This document shows positions 29,112 to 40,100 of a stretch of DNA of 47,753 nucleotides, in pieces; the stretch's first letter is position 1, and each line of letters begins with the position of its first letter. The notes under the pieces were generated by a model that saw only the letters and a program-made list of their open reading frames with translations, made no database searches and was not told the origin of the DNA. Origin of the DNA: a virus; IMG/VR virus record IMGVR_UViG_3300010371_000047, positions 1 through 47,753 of that record. One strand, written 5' to 3'. A program made the position numbers and the translations under genes.

Positions 29112-32100
29112 CGCCTACTACTCCTATGTGATCCGCGCCCAGAGGACGATTCCCCTTTCGGCCCAAAGATGAAATCCTCCACCTGTTCGGAGAGCTTCTT
29201 GTTCTGTTCCTTCCCCTCGGCCATCGCCTTGAAGAACCCATACAACCGCGAGGCCTCAAGCCCCGGCGTGTGGGTGAACTGCCCCAGCGTCACCAACGCA
29301 TTCTGCGTCGCCCGCGTGGTCCACTCATGCTTCGTGAGCGCGGCCTCGATGTCCTTAACATTCGCACCCACCATCTCCCCAATGCTTGCCACGGCGGAGT
29401 CGTGAGAGTGATACTTCTCATGCGTCGCGATGTGCAGGCCTGCACCGGTGAGCGTGTTCAACCCCGGAATGGGCGCGGTGAGTTGGTGGATCAAACTCAC
29501 ACTCAGCCCCCCAACCCACCCGCCCATCTTCTTCACCTCACGCCCGAAGATCGCGTCCACCGTGACGGGGAGGATGATGGAGGTAATGAGTAGGGCGATG
29601 GCGCGGGAAAGGTCCACCTTCTGCCCGGCGTACCCTAGCGATTGAGGAATCTCCCGAGAGCGGTTATACATGTGGGAGAAGAACGTGAGGAACTGGTTCT
29701 GTAGGCGGTAGAACCTGCCCGGCACCCCGCGTCCGGCGCTCAGCGCGTCTGGCGCATCCGTCGCGCCACTACTCCCTAACGCCTGCCGCACGATCTGGTT
29801 CGCCCCAGCCTGAATGCTCGCCTCATCGGCCTCCGGGTTCTTGTCCCTCAACATCTCCTTCGCCGCGTTGTACGTCGCGATGGCGATTTGCTTGTTCACG
29901 AACCCGATGGTGTGGAAGGCAAAGCGGCGGTACTTCGCGGCGAGCCCGGTCTTTTGCGTCAGCGCTAGGAACTGTTGGTAGGAGTCCTCCCCGTACGCGG
30001 AGATGATATGCCGCACCTCGGGGCTCTCAATCTCTGCTGCGCGCCCAACGGAGTTCGCGTCCCGCATGTAGTCGAACAGCGCGCCCGCGTATCGCACTGC
30101 ACCCACCTCCGCCAACGGCTGGCCTAGCGCCGTCGTCCCGTGCTTCAACACCGTCACAGGCGAAAGGCCGATCATGTTAATCATCTGGCCCTCAGTGAGC
30201 CAGTCCACCGCCTTACTCACCGCACGGTTCTCATTCGTGTCGGTGGACTCACTCCGCGCGATCCGCTCAAGGTTGCGCCGGATTTTGCCCACATACTCCG
30301 GCCCGTATTTCCGCGTGATCGCGGCGGTCATGCGCGGATGGAGGAGGAACTTATTGATGTCGATGAGCGCGTCGCGATAGGCGAGATCGTGGATCACCTG
30401 ATTAAGGCGCGAATAAATCTGATCGAGGTTCATCTGCACCGGCGCACTCACACCCGTTCGCGCCTTGAGGTATTTGTTATTCGGCGTAGCGCGCACGTAT
30501 CGCGTGTCGCCCAGCATCGCGTTCGGGTCCTGCGCCTCAAGCCACTCCTTCGGCATCTGGGTCGGGTCGTACATCACGGGGAAATAGCCGCCCTTCGACG
30601 TGCGGGGCGTGGCGCGTCCCCCCTCAGGAATAGTGAACGACCTCGGCTCGACCAACCGCGCGTGGACTCCCGTGCGCCGCAGGAACTGCCGTTCAATCTC
30701 CGGCTTCAAGTCCGCGAACGCCTTCCACACGCCCTCTACCACCTTCCACATCTGGTCAGTGGCGTGCGCGTGGACGATAGCCTCAATCACCTCGGGCGTC
30801 GTGCCGTATCCCTCCGCGAACTTCCTTAACGCCTCCTCATCCCCCAAGTGCATCGCGGCGACGGTGATGTCTTTGTTGGTGTTGAAGATCGGATCGCCGT
30901 CCCGCGTTACGACTTGCTTCCACGGCCCGTCCGCCAACTTCGCCTTCGCCCAAGCGTCGAATCCCTTTCCCACATCCTTGTTCACCGCCGCGAAATGCTT
31001 AGCGAGTTCGGTACGCTTATCGAGGTTCCACCCCTTCGCGGCCTCAAGCCGCCTTGACACAATTTGGAAGAAGGGGGAGTTGATGTCCTTCTCCCCGAAG
31101 TCCAGCATGAGCTGCTCAAGCCGCACTAACCACGCGTCCACATAGCGCCGCGCCCGGTCAATGCGTTGGAGCGTGTCCGGCGTCGTCATCTCCGCATGGG
31201 TGATGACGCGCGAGTAGCGGGCGAGCTGTTCGATCCCCGCGTCCACCTGTTCCTCAAGGTTGACCTTCTCCGTCCCTCGCAGGACCCGAAGCTCCTCTCG
31301 CCCAGTCTTGATGAGTGACCGAATCATCTCGCTCACGCCCCGGAACGCGTCCACGGTCATCTGGTTCGGCGCGGCCACACGCTGGATCGGAGCCCAGATA
31401 ATGTCCGCGCCCACCCCGTTCTTCGCGGTGATGAAGGAGCGTAGGTCGGGGTAGCCGGAGATGGGGTAGGTGAGATCGGCAGGGTTCCCCCGAACCTCCA
31501 TTCCAACTTGGGAGAGGATATCCTTCGACCAGTTCACCGCATCCTGTGCGACGTTGGCGAGGGACACCTTCCGCGCGATGCGGTTCCACAGCTTCGTATC
31601 CTTGGCAACCTGCTTACTGAACTTGAACGCCTCCCGCATTTGGAGGTATTGCATGAGCTGTTGCTGCTTGCGCTTGAAGGCCTCGACAGGCCGCTCATCC
31701 ATCAGCGCGCTCTCGGCCTTCGCCCCCAGTCTCCGCATGTTCTCAGCGAACGCACGAGGGCGCGTCGCCTCCGCAACCGTCAGCCGCCCGAATTGCTCTC
31801 GCGCGAGCGCCTCAGCATCCGCCTTACTGAACGGGAGCCCCGCGCTCTTGGCCAACGCCTGCAAGTCCTCCGTCAACAGCGCCTCAACGCCCGGCTCGAC
31901 CAACGCCTCCCGCGCCGCAGCCAACAGCCCCTCCGGCGTTACATCATACCCCAAATCCGCCCGCGCCTGCGTAGTCGCGTACTCCTGCGCGCGGTTGGCG
32001 ATGTACTTGTCCAACGTCCCGCCGTTCGCCTCCACGGCGGTGTTGAGGTGATGGAGGTCCGCGACCAACTCCGCGCCGCTGGCGTGCCCTGTCAGCTCCG

Positions 32101-33946
32101 CGGCCTCATCGGGAGCCAGCCCACCGCGTTTGGTGAGCCCTGCAGGGATCGTGAGGTCGGGAAACTGATCGGCAATAGCTTCACTGTCGAGTTTGAACAG
32201 CGGGTCGCGGAGGGCGCGGTAGGCTTTGACATTCGGTTGACTTTCAATGAGGTTGCGTGCGGCTTCGGTGTGGAGTTGAACTGCCGCGCGAAATTCAGGC
32301 GTCCGCTCACGGCGGATTTGGTTGTAGGTGCGTTCGAGGAGGGCTGAATGCGCGGCCGCCCGCGCCTCATCCACCCGCTCCGCGTACCGCGCGAACTGCC
32401 CCTCCGTCATACCCGCCGCCTTTGCGTCGGTGAACAGCCCTCCGAGCGCAGTCTCCTTAAACACCTGCTCCACGGCACTGTCGGCCCGCGCGGCGATTTC
32501 CCGCACGGCTGGGTGGAGTTCGGGCTCGATGTCTTCGGGCGGGATCACATTTATTTCAGTCTGTGCCTTATTGCGCGCGTAGCGCTCATCTTCTAAAGCG
32601 ACAACCCCGCGCAATGGAATGTTTCCGTCATCATCAACTTCAATGCCGTGACCACGAAGTTGGACAATCTCGTCAGGAGTTAAAGTAACTCGCTTAGTGC
32701 CCTCTTCATTTGAAAGCACGTTAAGTAGATTGCCTGTTACATCTCCCAAAAAAGCATCTGGCAAGTCCTTAACGGTTTTCGAAGGCAACCCCTTCGCCTC
32801 CTCCAAACTCACCCCGCCTTCGCGGAACCGGGTCGCCGCGTTCAGCTCCTCCGCGAACGGCGCGCCCGCAGTCTCAGTAAGGTACTGCGCCAGCGGGACG
32901 TTCAGATCGCTCCCCGTCCTCAGCGCGTCACTCACCTCACCCGCCCGATCCGCGAACACCTGATGCCCCTGCGCCCACAGCCGCGCCACGGCCTCGGCGT
33001 CCACTGCCACCGTCTGCCCGCCCGCAGGAGTGTGGTCGGCGAGGAATTCCTGCATCAGCGCCGGGGAGCGCCCGTGTGTGGCCGTCTCCGCCACCGCGCC
33101 CTGCATCCGCGCAGCGTGTTCCGCGTCCAGCTCCGCCAGCGCGGTGTAGGTGTCGGTGTGGGCCGGGTTCACCCCCGGCGGATGGATGTCGGCGAACTCA
33201 GCGTCACGCACGGGCTCGGTCGGCCCTCCAATACGCGGCTGGTTGCGCCCAAAGAAGCCCTCATCAATCGGGGGCGGGCGAACCGCGGGGCCGAATGTGC
33301 TGCCCGCGCCGAGCCCTTGAAGCGCCGTGCCTAGAGCGTCGGCCACCCGACGTTGCCGCTCCTCTTGCGGAACCGGCACGCCGTTCACATCCTGCATCGG
33401 GATCGCGCTAATGGGCCGCGCTAGTGCGTTGAGCGCTCCACTCACCGGGCTGAACGCCACCGCCGCAGCATCGGCCAACACACTCCCCAACGCCTTGTCG
33501 GACTTGCTAAAGCCGGGGATGAGGTCCAGCGGGCCGCCCTTATCCCCCGTCGCGTCGTACATCCGCTTGGCGTCGGTCACCAATTGCCGCGCCGCCGCCG
33601 CCCCCGGCGCGAAGAAGTCCGTCGTGGCCGTGTCATTCCACCGCGCAACCGTCCGCCCCACGTTAGCCAGCGGGCCGTAATCGTCACTGACCGCCGCCGC
33701 CTTCGCCGGATCGCTCGCCACAAAGGAAGTCAACGGCGGACTGGCATTGAGCGTTGCCGCCGCGCGCTGCTCCTTCATCTGCGCCACGACCGGCTTCGGG
33801 TCGCCCATGCTCACACTCGCGGGCACCCCCGTTGCGGGCTCCGCGTGGAGAGCGTCCACTGCGTTCTGCGGGGCGACACCATTCGCCGCCGCCGCATTCC
33901 CCGTTGCCTTGTTCGCGAAGTAGGCGTCGATGTCATCACCGGGCAT
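29108..33946 (-). CDS. Large internal virion/DNA-ejection protein (gp16-like)
   Basis: 1612 aa, the largest gene. Its place at the end of a gp13-gp14-gp15-like series and before holin/endolysin matches T7 gp16, the inner core protein that is ejected into the envelope and helps pull DNA in. N-terminus MPGDDIDAYFANKATGNA; long helical stretches (ERTYNQIRRERTPEFRAAVQ, EAFKRKQQQLMQYLQ) follow. Near the C-terminus is an apolar LSRAIALLITSIILPVTVDAIF. I saw no transglycosylase motif here; that lies in the next protein. A part around 32530-32800 is less GC-rich than the rest. Confidence 0.75.
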   Translation of the reverse strand: MPGDDIDAYFANKATGNAAAANGVAPQNAVDALHAEPATGVPASVSMGDPKPVVAQMKEQRAAATLNASPPLTSFVASDPAKAAAVSDDYGPLANVGRTVARWNDTATTDFFAPGAAAARQLVTDAKRMYDATGDKGGPLDLIPGFSKSDKALGSVLADAAAVAFSPVSGALNALARPISAIPMQDVNGVPVPQEERQRRVADALGTALQGLGAGSTFGPAVRPPPIDEGFFGRNQPRIGGPTEPVRDAEFADIHPPGVNPAHTDTYTALAELDAEHAARMQGAVAETATHGRSPALMQEFLADHTPAGGQTVAVDAEAVARLWAQGHQVFADRAGEVSDALRTGSDLNVPLAQYLTETAGAPFAEELNAATRFREGGVSLEEAKGLPSKTVKDLPDAFLGDVTGNLLNVLSNEEGTKRVTLTPDEIVQLRGHGIEVDDDGNIPLRGVVALEDERYARNKAQTEINVIPPEDIEPELHPAVREIAARADSAVEQVFKETALGGLFTDAKAAGMTEGQFARYAERVDEARAAAHSALLERTYNQIRRERTPEFRAAVQLHTEAARNLIESQPNVKAYRALRDPLFKLDSEAIADQFPDLTIPAGLTKRGGLAPDEAAELTGHASGAELVADLHHLNTAVEANGGTLDKYIANRAQEYATTQARADLGYDVTPEGLLAAAREALVEPGVEALLTEDLQALAKSAGLPFSKADAEALAREQFGRLTVAEATRPRAFAENMRRLGAKAESALMDERPVEAFKRKQQQLMQYLQMREAFKFSKQVAKDTKLWNRIARKVSLANVAQDAVNWSKDILSQVGMEVRGNPADLTYPISGYPDLRSFITAKNGVGADIIWAPIQRVAAPNQMTVDAFRGVSEMIRSLIKTGREELRVLRGTEKVNLEEQVDAGIEQLARYSRVITHAEMTTPDTLQRIDRARRYVDAWLVRLEQLMLDFGEKDINSPFFQIVSRRLEAAKGWNLDKRTELAKHFAAVNKDVGKGFDAWAKAKLADGPWKQVVTRDGDPIFNTNKDITVAAMHLGDEEALRKFAEGYGTTPEVIEAIVHAHATDQMWKVVEGVWKAFADLKPEIERQFLRRTGVHARLVEPRSFTIPEGGRATPRTSKGGYFPVMYDPTQMPKEWLEAQDPNAMLGDTRYVRATPNNKYLKARTGVSAPVQMNLDQIYSRLNQVIHDLAYRDALIDINKFLLHPRMTAAITRKYGPEYVGKIRRNLERIARSESTDTNENRAVSKAVDWLTEGQMINMIGLSPVTVLKHGTTALGQPLAEVGAVRYAGALFDYMRDANSVGRAAEIESPEVRHIISAYGEDSYQQFLALTQKTGLAAKYRRFAFHTIGFVNKQIAIATYNAAKEMLRDKNPEADEASIQAGANQIVRQALGSSGATDAPDALSAGRGVPGRFYRLQNQFLTFFSHMYNRSREIPQSLGYAGQKVDLSRAIALLITSIILPVTVDAIFGREVKKMGGWVGGLSVSLIHQLTAPIPGLNTLTGAGLHIATHEKYHSHDSAVASIGEMVGANVKDIEAALTKHEWTTRATQNALVTLGQFTHTPGLEASRLYGFFKAMAEGKEQNKKLSEQVEDFIFGPKGESSSGRGSHRSSRR

Positions 33947-36122
33947 TGTGGCGGCTCCTGTAAATGGCCTCGATATCAGCCTGCGTTACGTTGTATCCAC
34001 GCCGTTGGGCCTCAGCGCGGATGGCCGCCGTCTCCACGTTCCCTGGAAGGTCCGTCGCACTCACCTGCGGCGCGCGGATTTGGCCCTTCTTCACCAACTG
34101 CGCCACCACCCCGCTCACAATCGGGCTCATGTCGCTATCCGTCGGTACCTTCCCGCCGTTCGACATCTCCCAAACGTGGATGTCGTTCGCCAGCATCCCA
34201 CGGAATTGCAGCGCCTCGTCAGAGTCCATCTTGCCGATGTTGAGGCGGTTGAGTGCGTTGGCCGTGAGCGGCGCATTCATCCACCGATTGGCGATCACAT
34301 CAGACTCTTGGTTGTTGAGGGCCTTGGCGCGGGCTTGCTGCTGCGCCTTCATCGCGGCGAGCCTGAACTTCTGCGGCAGGGCTGCGTTCCCTGCGATGTC
34401 CTCATTGAGGAACGGCGCGGGGTCGTTGGCCGCCAGAGCGCGTAGTCCGTTGATCCGCGCCATCTCACCCACCGCTTCCGGTGGCGGGTTCGCCGCGTTC
34501 TTCTTGATGTCCGACAACAGCGCGTAGCGGTAGTTCGCGGGAAGCGAGTTCCACGCACTAAGCGCGCCGGGCTGCTTTAACACATCCGCGATGTCCTGCG
34601 AGTCGTTGGCCTGAATGCCTACTGCGAGAGTATTGTAGGACGCGAACTCAGCATCGCTCCGCGCGGCGATTTGTTTGTTGAGCGTTGCGGTGGCGCGGGC
34701 CTCGGCCACATCCTTGAACGCGGCGTTGCCGGGGTGGGTTTGGTCGGCCAAACGGTCAGCAGTCGCCAACACCGAGGGCATCGCGGCCTTAAGGTCGAAC
34801 GAGGTGGGCACCCCTCCCGCCGTTGAGTCAACACTACTCGCAGCGAAGTGCTTAGTGGCCCCGGCGATAGCCTGCCCCACCGTTTGGTTCGCCAAGTACG
34901 GGTTCGCCGCAATCACCTTTGGAGAAAGCACCGTGGACGCCGCAGCGGAAGGGTCGGCGGAAAGTAGTTTGGTCGCGTCCCCCGAACCGAAGCGGTGGGC
35001 CAGCCCGAGGGTTTGCGGATTGACCTCCTTTCCCGCGCCTTGAAGTGCGGCGGCGTTCTGATCGCGGTACGCAATGATCGCGCGGCCCGCCACCGCTGGG
35101 TTGTTCCTCAGCGCCAGAATCTCCGCGTCACTCTTCCCCGCCACGTCAGCGGCGAACTGCGGGTCGCCCTTCACCACACTGAGCCAAGTGCCCTTGGTGA
35201 ACTGCCCGATGCCCTCGGCGCTAGAGCGAGGGTTCTTACCCGTGCCCTCCCCCGCGTTCACCGCAGCAACGTAATCGCTCGTCAGCCCACCTGGAGTGCC
35301 GAACCCGTGGAGCGCCGACGCCACCGCAGCATCACCAATCTTCGCTGCCGCGTTCGTCATCAACGCCGGGCGGAGCTTGGACAGGGTTTGTTGGTAAACC
35401 TGCCCATCCATCCCGTCCTTGTACTTCTCAAGCGTGGCGAGAGCGGTGTCGGGATCGCCCTGATCCGCCTGCACCAGCGCCACTTGGCTCACGGCCTTCC
35501 CCACCCACTGACGCGCAGCGAGTTTGCCTTCCTCCTCCCCCAACCCAAGCTGTTGATTGATGAGGGCTTGTTGCTCAACGCCCTTCGCAAGGTTCGCGGC
35601 AAGGTTCTCGGGATGGATGGCCGAGTCACTAATCCCCGCTTCCTGCACCGCCGCGAAGGACTTAAGCACTGCCTCCTTTCGCTGACTCACCGCGAACCGA
35701 GTTAGCTCCCCCGTGATGTTCGCCGTTGCCCGGCGACTGTCCGCGTCAAACATCGCGCGGGCCATCGGGTTAGAGAGCGTCCCGGCGATGTCGTCCCGCT
35801 GCTTCTTCAACGTCGCGTAGGCGTCGGGGAGGTTAGTGAACGCCGCCGCGCCCCGGTTGTTGGCTTGGTACTCGGCGGCAAAGGCGTTCGCGGCCTGCAA
35901 GTGAGTGACGTACGCGGTGTCCGCTTCGGCCTTGTTGTTGATCGCCTGGAACTGCTCGGCGTGCTGCGCCAGCATGTCGGACGTGTGTTGGCCCACATCA
36001 CCCAGCTTCGCAAGCGCTTCCCCGGCCACGTTCGCCCCAAACGCCTCGGGCGGCGGGGTGATGTTCAGCGGGCCGCCACTCAGGCTCTGCGTTGGCGCGT
36101 CAACGGTCGGGACAACGGGCAT
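33936..36122 (-). CDS. Internal virion protein with lytic transglycosylase domain
   Basis: 728 aa from the ATG at 36122 (MPVVPTVDAPTQ), overlapping the stop of the gp14-like gene. The middle has VNAGEGTGKNPRSSAEGIGQF, the soluble lytic transglycosylase pattern with the catalytic Glu in AGEG and the AEGIGQFT helix. It would open peptidoglycan locally for DNA entry. Flanks are helical (VQEAGISDSAIHPENLAANL; ALATLEKYKDGMDGQ), as in T7 gp15/gp16-type ejection proteins. In T7 the transglycosylase is on gp16; here it is on the preceding protein. Confidence 0.8.
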   Translation of the reverse strand: MPVVPTVDAPTQSLSGGPLNITPPPEAFGANVAGEALAKLGDVGQHTSDMLAQHAEQFQAINNKAEADTAYVTHLQAANAFAAEYQANNRGAAAFTNLPDAYATLKKQRDDIAGTLSNPMARAMFDADSRRATANITGELTRFAVSQRKEAVLKSFAAVQEAGISDSAIHPENLAANLAKGVEQQALINQQLGLGEEEGKLAARQWVGKAVSQVALVQADQGDPDTALATLEKYKDGMDGQVYQQTLSKLRPALMTNAAAKIGDAAVASALHGFGTPGGLTSDYVAAVNAGEGTGKNPRSSAEGIGQFTKGTWLSVVKGDPQFAADVAGKSDAEILALRNNPAVAGRAIIAYRDQNAAALQGAGKEVNPQTLGLAHRFGSGDATKLLSADPSAAASTVLSPKVIAANPYLANQTVGQAIAGATKHFAASSVDSTAGGVPTSFDLKAAMPSVLATADRLADQTHPGNAAFKDVAEARATATLNKQIAARSDAEFASYNTLAVGIQANDSQDIADVLKQPGALSAWNSLPANYRYALLSDIKKNAANPPPEAVGEMARINGLRALAANDPAPFLNEDIAGNAALPQKFRLAAMKAQQQARAKALNNQESDVIANRWMNAPLTANALNRLNIGKMDSDEALQFRGMLANDIHVWEMSNGGKVPTDSDMSPIVSGVVAQLVKKGQIRAPQVSATDLPGNVETAAIRAEAQRRGYNVTQADIEAIYRSRHNAR

Positions 36123-36676
36123 CACGCACCTCCATATGCGCCGGAACGGCGGTAGGCCAAGGCCTTGTCGCTGAGCGACTCCGCGCCGCTCAGGAACGAC
36201 ACGCCCGCATTCAGCGCACCCTTAATCAGCGAACCCGTCGCGGCCTGTTTGTACAACGACGCTTGGGTCTGCTCGCCGAACGCCTGTCGCGCGGCATTAT
36301 AGTGGATGAGCGCCGCGTCCATCGCACTCACGGCCTCAGTTGACCGCCGCACGGCCTCCGCCGTCCCGCTCGTCACCTGAATGCCGTTGGCGGCCTGCGC
36401 GGCCTTCTGCTCGGCCTCAAGCGCGCCGTACTTCATCTTGCTCGCGCTCTCGGCTTCCTGCCCAGCGGTCAGCGCGGCTTGGGCGTTCTGCCCCGCCACC
36501 TTCGCGGCGTATTCGTACCGCTGCGCGCCGCCGATGCCCTCGGCGAGCTGCGCGCCAACGTTGGCCCCTGTTGCGAGCGTTCCCCACCCAAGGCTCGCTC
36601 CCGCCGTCCCTTGCGCCGTAGCCGGAGGGCTGAACGCCTCCCCGATCTGCGCGCCCACATTCGCCAAAAACCCCAT
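36122..36676 (-). CDS. Internal virion protein B-like (gp14-like)
   Basis: 184 aa, MGFLANVGAQIGEAFSPP. Ala/Gly/Gln-rich amphipathic helices, with the typical AAKVAGQNAQAALTAGQEAESAS and a later ALIHYNAARQAFGEQTQASLY. T7 gp14-like proteins form the outer-membrane ejection pore. Between gp13-like and gp15-like genes. Low complexity makes homology hard to see by eye; context is the main evidence. Confidence 0.7.
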   Translation of the reverse strand: MGFLANVGAQIGEAFSPPATAQGTAGASLGWGTLATGANVGAQLAEGIGGAQRYEYAAKVAGQNAQAALTAGQEAESASKMKYGALEAEQKAAQAANGIQVTSGTAEAVRRSTEAVSAMDAALIHYNAARQAFGEQTQASLYKQAATGSLIKGALNAGVSFLSGAESLSDKALAYRRSGAYGGA

Positions 36677-37104
36677 CAGTTTTGCCCCACTTGCATAAGG
36701 GTGAATTGTTCATTGAGGGCGGAGGCGGGCGTGAAGCCCAACCACTCCAACCACCGGATCGCCTGGGTGTGACCGTTGTGGACCAGAACCCTCACCGCGC
36801 GGAACTCGCGGAGGAGCATCCCCAACAGCGCGCGGGACTCACGGGCGAAGAGGCGTGCGTGCGCGTCTACCGCAGGCGTACTCAACATCCACATCATCGC
36901 CACCGGGCCATAGCGCCGGTAGCCCCAAAGGCAGAGGAGGTCGTCCCCGAGCCACTCCGCGTACGCGCGGTCGGACGCCGCGACGGATCGCTGAACGGCG
37001 AGCTGGGGCGTGAGCCCCCCCGCCACACACTCCTCCACGTCCGCGCTCCGCAGCGTGAACGGAGGGATGGTGTCGAGTGTGATGCGCCTAGCGTCCGGTA
37101 TCAC
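36676..37104 (-). CDS. gp13-like protein (DUF2833, acetyltransferase-like fold)
   Basis: 142 aa from the GTG at 37104, chosen because GGAGG lies eight bases upstream; a TTG at 37131 would add nine residues. Pattern: LRSADVEECVAGGLTPQLAV, then GDDLLCLWGYRRYGPVAMMWMLSTPAV and HNGHTQAIRWLEWLGF near the C-terminus, as in T7 gp13 and its DUF2833 relatives, related to GNAT acetyltransferases. In T7 it is needed for virion morphogenesis. It lies between tail tubular protein B and the gp14-like gene exactly as in T7. Confidence 0.8.
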   Translation of the reverse strand: MIPDARRITLDTIPPFTLRSADVEECVAGGLTPQLAVQRSVAASDRAYAEWLGDDLLCLWGYRRYGPVAMMWMLSTPAVDAHARLFARESRALLGMLLREFRAVRVLVHNGHTQAIRWLEWLGFTPASALNEQFTLMQVGQN

Positions 37105-40100
37105 CTGGGGTGACCTCCACAATAATGCCAAGGATGGACGCGGGGAGCGGGAGGGTTTGCGTCACGCAGATTTCCCCCTCGGTGTTCCAGGTCGGGAAGT
37201 TCAGCGCGCGCACGTCGCCGGTGGCCAGCACGGTGTTTGACGCAGGATCGTTAACCGTCGTGGCGAACTCGGGTGGGGAGTACATCAACACGAAATCCGA
37301 GCCCATTTTCGGCCCGAGGGTACAGTCCACCCGCGCCGTGATGCCGCTGATCTGCTTCCGCTTGCCCTGCTCGGTCCCCTGGTTAAGCCCGTCCATCGTC
37401 AGGTACAGCGTCTTGATCTGTTGAGTGTACTGCAACCCCGCGACCACCAAGCACGCCTCAAACGGCAGCGTCACCACGCCGGTGGACGCGTCCGCCGTCA
37501 GCGGGCCGACAACGTGGCCGTCCGCCAGCGCCCATACCTCCTTGCCCTTGAGGTGCGCGAGGGTGATGGTTGTGGTGGGCGTGGTGAGCCACCAGTCCCC
37601 AACGGCGATCGGCGCGTAGGTCCCGTCCGGGTCATCCGGGATCAGCTCCTCTGGCACGGCCCGCACCACGCCAATCATATGCTGCGCGTCCACAACTTCC
37701 GTGATCTGGACCTCTCCGCAATCCACATGCACACAATCACTCACGCCGATGGCCGTGCTGAAACTGAGGCGGAGGAAGGGCGGGGAGCAAAAGCCCGAGA
37801 AATCTTCCCTACTCGCGTAGAGCAAGTTGAGCTGAAAAATGTCGAAGGACTGATACGAACTGGTCCACCAGGAGTTAGACTGCGCGTCATAGAGCCCGAT
37901 GTCGGACCAGATTTCGAACGTGTCCTGTTGGCGAGGGATTGAGAAGAACATCGGGTTGGGCTCGCCGGTGCGCGTTTGAAAATCCGGGTACGCCTCATCC
38001 CACCCGGCCTCGGTGTACACGCTCACCACCACAGGGGCCGCGCCGCTCACGAAGCGATAAGTTACTAATACATATTGTTGGGCGTGGGAGTCAGGGTCAA
38101 TCACCCCCGCAACAACAGGAGCGCAATTGAAGTAAAAACGGCGAAGGGTGTAATCCTCCCCATCCACGGTCTGATCGTGCATATCCAGATACACATTCGT
38201 CTGAAGGAAGTTCCTGACATTCCAGGCCGCGAGGGCGGGATTGGAAGTGGGCACCCAATCAGCGGTCATATATCCGGTGACAAAGGCTTGATGGAAGTCG
38301 AAAGCCATCGTGCCAAGATTTACATAGGTGCAATCCAACCTCCACAAGTTCGGATCGGTCACGCCCATCCCTGTGTTGTCTGGCAAAAGTAGCGACAACA
38401 GGGCGACCGAGTTTGTGGCAGGGAGCTTGAACGCGTAGCATTCCTGATTAGGCCCAGGCACTGTGGACTGAACGGTGTACGCCGACACGGCGGTATTTGG
38501 CCCAGTTGATCCTCCCCACGGAGTTACGTCAGTGAAACCACCATCTACCGGAGGAGTCGGGTAGACGAACGGGGAAGGCTTGGTGAACTTGTTGAGTGCA
38601 TACCCCCGAGTGCCTGATTGTTTACAGGAGAACCACCACATATCCCCTGAGTCGTCGGTGATCGCCGCGTTGTAACTATGGTCAAATGCTGCGGGGAGAG
38701 CATACGTGGCGTAGGCGAGAAGGTAGTCCGCCGTGATTTCAGCGGCCTGAAGCAGTCTCGGGGTGAGTAAAAGGTTCCCTACCCCAAACTGTTCCGCCGT
38801 CAGATACACCCAATCCTCTTCCATCCCCCGAATGGTCATGTGGTTGCCCACGTCGAGAATGGGAGAAATAATTTGTTGGAAGGAGTCTTCAAGGCGGAAA
38901 AGATAAATGGAACAAGGTACGCTAGTTCCAAAGCCGTGAACCCATACATTGCCGGTGCGCGGGTCCGCCACAGTCGGGCCTTGGTCGTCGGTGCCTGTGT
39001 CGGTATAGCGACGCGCGGTTCCATCGCCGAAGACACTCGACGGTACGGTGGAGGTAGGCGACCAACAGTCGTACCAAACCACTACGCGAGTGTCTATGTC
39101 CACCTCACACACGAACAGGTTCTTGCCGGAAGTGGCGTCGTATGTAGCGTCGGCGGCGATGGAATCGGTCCCATTCCACAAATCCCACCCCGTATCATTG
39201 GTCACGTTGCCTGAGGGGCACACATACGCGACGTACATGATTTTGCGGCGGGTGGAGTCATAGGACATGCCCGCGAAGAGTTGGGTGGGTATGCAGTGCG
39301 TGGGCGCGGTGTCTGCGGAGACTTGCGGGCCGTAGACGGAGTTGTAATTGTCCACCGCCTCCATGATCCGACCTGCTATGTTGAAAGAGCCTCTCGGCGT
39401 CTCGCAAGGGTCGTAGGAGTACAAGTCCACCGTGTCGCCAATGGCGTGCCCGCCCACAATGTACAATGGCGCAGTGGGGAAGTTCTTTGGTAAGGACAAT
39501 GCGGAATCGAGGAACCACGCGTCGTAAATGCAGCAGCTCTGCCGTTCCATCATGCGTTCGAGGAACCACTGCCAGCATGGCGGACCAAGGTCCACGTGCG
39601 GAATGTGCCGCGCCACAATCACATACACCGCGTCGGTGTCGCCCTCCGGCACGCTGCACACGGACTTGAACAGGCCCTGGGTGTCGTGGCGCGCCCACGC
39701 GTTCACCTCTTGGTCAGGGACGTACGTCAGCGACAGCATCGTCCCATCATCCCGCACCGCCCACACCAGCTTGAACGGCTCCTCGGCCCACGTCCACTCG
39801 GTCGTGTGGAAGCCGTCGAAGAGATGCGGCGCAAGCTGGGTCACGTCTCCGCCCGTGTAGGACTGACGCTGCCACGCGAACGCGAGGTTGCGGATGCGGT
39901 TGCCCTTGGCTTGGCCGTAGAGGATGTCGTAGTTGATGGCGAGGGGGCGGAGGAAGTTAGCGCCCTCACTCGCTTGGGCTTGCACGCTCACTGTTGACGG
40001 AGTGATAGGCGCGTAAGGCGAGCCGCCGTTGAGGAGGAACGACCCGCCGGTGGTGAAGATCAGCATGCCGTAGCTCACCGGCACCATCGCGCGGATGGTG

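Noticed and set aside
31508-32347. 279-codon plus-strand frame inside the gp16-like gene
   Set aside because: Arg/Leu-rich shadow frame of the large ejection protein; no homology pattern.
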